This document shows, piece after piece, positions 62,932 through 64,000 of a DNA stretch of 64,000 bases. The notes under the pieces were generated by a model. The model had not been told where the DNA came from. It saw nothing but the letters and a program-made list of their open reading frames with translations, and ran no database searches. This DNA is from an uncultured Christensenella sp. GTDB lineage: Bacteria > Bacillota > Clostridia > Christensenellales > Borkfalkiaceae. Within the stretch, counting starts at the first letter, position 1; each line of letters begins with the position of its first letter. The stretch is taken from contig CAJUGI010000001.1 of NCBI GenBank assembly GCA_910586065.1, positions 124,001-188,000 on the forward strand, written 5' to 3'. The position numbers and the translations under genes were made by a program.

Positions 62932-63600
62932 TTAATTCAAGTCCCAGTCAATCGGTTCTTTGCCGACGGACTTTAAATAGCCGTTCGTTTTGGAAAAGGG
63001 TCTGGAACCGAAAAATCCGTTGTATGCCGAAAGGGGCGAGGGGTGCGCCGACTGGATTATGAAGTGCTTTGTTTCGTCTATAAGCGGCGCTTTGCTACGT
63101 GCGTTTCCGCCCCACAGAATAAATACTACGTTTTGAGTGTTTTCGGAAATGAGCTTTATTACGCTGTCGGTAAACCACGCCCAGCCGCATTTCGAGTGCG
63201 AGTTCGCCGCATGCTCGCGAACGGTGAGGGTGGTGTTCAACAGCAGAATTCCCTCGTTTGCCCATTTCGTCAAATCGCCGCAGTTGGGTTCGGTTATGCC
63301 CAAATCGTCTTCGATTTCCTTATAAATGTTCACAAGCGAAGGCGGCAGCTTTACGCCTTTTTTAACCGAAAAGCACAATCCGTGCGCCTGATTGGGTTCG
63401 TGATAAGGGTCCTGTCCCAGAATAACCGCTTTTATGTTGTCAAGCGGAGTATAGCGGAAACAGTTATACAAATCGTGCATGTCGGGATAAATTATATTAT
63501 GCGAGTATTCGTATTTTAGAAACTCGCGGATTTTTGCGTAACGTTCGTCTGAAAAAAGTGGAGCTAACAGTTCGTCCCAGCCTCCGCCGAGTGGTTTCAT
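62932..63600 (-). CDS. ung: Uracil-DNA glycosylase
   Basis: Removes uracil from DNA in base-excision repair. 222 residues with all family 1 signatures: the water-activating loop GQDPYHEPNQAHGLCFSV, LLLNTTLTVRE, WGGNA and the DNA-intercalating HPSPLSAYNGFFGSRPFS. AAGGGAAG lies upstream of the ATG. Downstream of luxS on the same strand with a gap of 36 bases, so they may be co-transcribed. Confidence 0.97.
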   Translation of the reverse strand: MKPLGGGWDELLAPLFSDERYAKIREFLKYEYSHNIIYPDMHDLYNCFRYTPLDNIKAVILGQDPYHEPNQAHGLCFSVKKGVKLPPSLVNIYKEIEDDLGITEPNCGDLTKWANEGILLLNTTLTVREHAANSHSKCGWAWFTDSVIKLISENTQNVVFILWGGNARSKAPLIDETKHFIIQSAHPSPLSAYNGFFGSRPFSKTNGYLKSVGKEPIDWDLN

Positions 63601-63636
63601 TCTTTTGTACCTTCCCTTATATCTTATTATTGTTTT

Positions 63637-64000
63637 TTAAAGTGAGTTTAAAATTTTAAGATAATTTTCGCACTCTTTAAGCGCGTCGTTTAAATCGTGC
63701 TCCAAATAGTTTCCGCATTCCTCGCGTTTGTTGCCGGGTACTTCCTTAAAAGTCAGGGCAATCAAAAAACTCTCCTTTAACAGTTGCAAAACCTGCGCGT
63801 AACTCATATCCGCCGTCAAAAGATAAAACCCCGTTCTGCACCCCATGGGACCGAAGTAAATTATATTGTTTTTATATTCTGAATTGCGCAAAACCGTTGC
63901 CAACAGGTGCTCAACCGTATGTGCCGCTTTGGGTGAAACGTAATCGCCGTCGTTTGGCTTTTTAAAGCGTAAATCCCAGGTGGTAACGCCGTGCAAAACG
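63637..64000 (-). CDS. luxS: S-ribosylhomocysteine lyase, 5'-partial
   Basis: Cleaves S-ribosylhomocysteine to homocysteine and the AI-2 precursor DPD. The frame runs past the right edge of the window, so roughly the first 30 residues are missing. The zinc ligands are visible: HTVEH and the Cys in EECGNYLEHDL. GPMGCRTGFYLL has the catalytic Cys and Arg, and KAAHTVEHLLATVLR is the family signature. The TTG at 63996 is not a credible start because the family begins earlier. Confidence 0.95.
   Translation of the reverse strand, partial: VLHGVTTWDLRFKKPNDGDYVSPKAAHTVEHLLATVLRNSEYKNNIIYFGPMGCRTGFYLLTADMSYAQVLQLLKESFLIALTFKEVPGNKREECGNYLEHDLNDALKECENYLKILNSL

Overview
The window reads as a chromosomal segment of a gut-type low-to-mid G+C Firmicute (class Clostridia; the combination of InlB/MBG-type surface proteins, lipoprotein pectinases with a His/Cys-rich 'HDYSEW' module and genome-wide AGGAG ribosome binding sites recalls uncultured Christensenellales-like lineages, but this placement is an inference). 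No rRNA, CRISPR array or intact insertion sequence was seen. Both window ends cut genes: a large surface protein at the left and luxS at the right.

Layout. (1) 1-9.5 kb: secreted carbohydrate-degradation proteins: a repeat-rich surface protein, a lipoprotein pectin methylesterase with a structured 5' leader, and a divergent 1248-residue lipoprotein pectate lyase. (2) 9.8-12.4 kb: dxs and a small Amidase_6-type protein. (3) 12.55-34.04 kb: one very long co-oriented operon with a consensus promoter at its start and the first clear terminator 21.5 kb later. It encodes a divergent Hsp70-like ATPase, a SNF2-type helicase with Cys clusters, a zinc-finger protein, a five-TM protein carrying seven MBG-like domains, a zinc-ribbon/Sel1-like protein, a coiled-coil protein, an HExxH metallopeptidase-like protein, a 1510-residue SF1 helicase with a putative Vsr-like nuclease tail, a second coiled-coil protein and a Vps4/spastin-like AAA ATPase. 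I know of no described system with this gene set; it is the main candidate for an undescribed system. (4) 34-37.8 kb: gluconate 5-dehydrogenase-like SDR, a yybP-ykoY (Mn2+) riboswitch with its own terminator in front of a Na/Pi cotransporter, an HxlR regulator and a cupin.

(5) 37.9-45.6 kb: an AT-rich accessory region: PucR-type regulator, 2-keto-3-deoxygluconate permease coupled to acetolactate decarboxylase, then the debris of an integrative element (56-residue ORF, sigma-70-like protein, GGTAATA repeat cluster, TetR/nitroreductase-like/zinc-ribbon operon, a 190-bp MITE-like palindrome and a large serine recombinase broken at both ends) abutting a cluster of six tRNA genes on the minus strand. 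(6) 46.4-49.1 kb: two secreted C-terminally anchored proteins and a small unknown. (7) 49.2-56.8 kb: a compact phage head module (terminase, portal, scaffold-like, major capsid, connector, propeller-like protein) with host-like codon use and without integrase, lysis or replication genes. (8) 56.8-64 kb: rRNA-modification genes, an XRE-ankyrin-like-HEPN regulator/toxin candidate with a coupled partner, and housekeeping genes apgM, ung and luxS.

How parts work together: pectin methylesterase and pectate lyase would feed oligogalacturonides into the pathway that needs 2-keto-3-deoxygluconate uptake (KdgT) and hexonate/ketohexonate dehydrogenases (the SDR); pyruvate from KDG could drain through acetolactate decarboxylase. 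The 21-kb operon and the HEPN pair look like intracellular conflict or stress systems, and the phage head module could be a decayed prophage or a domesticated particle.
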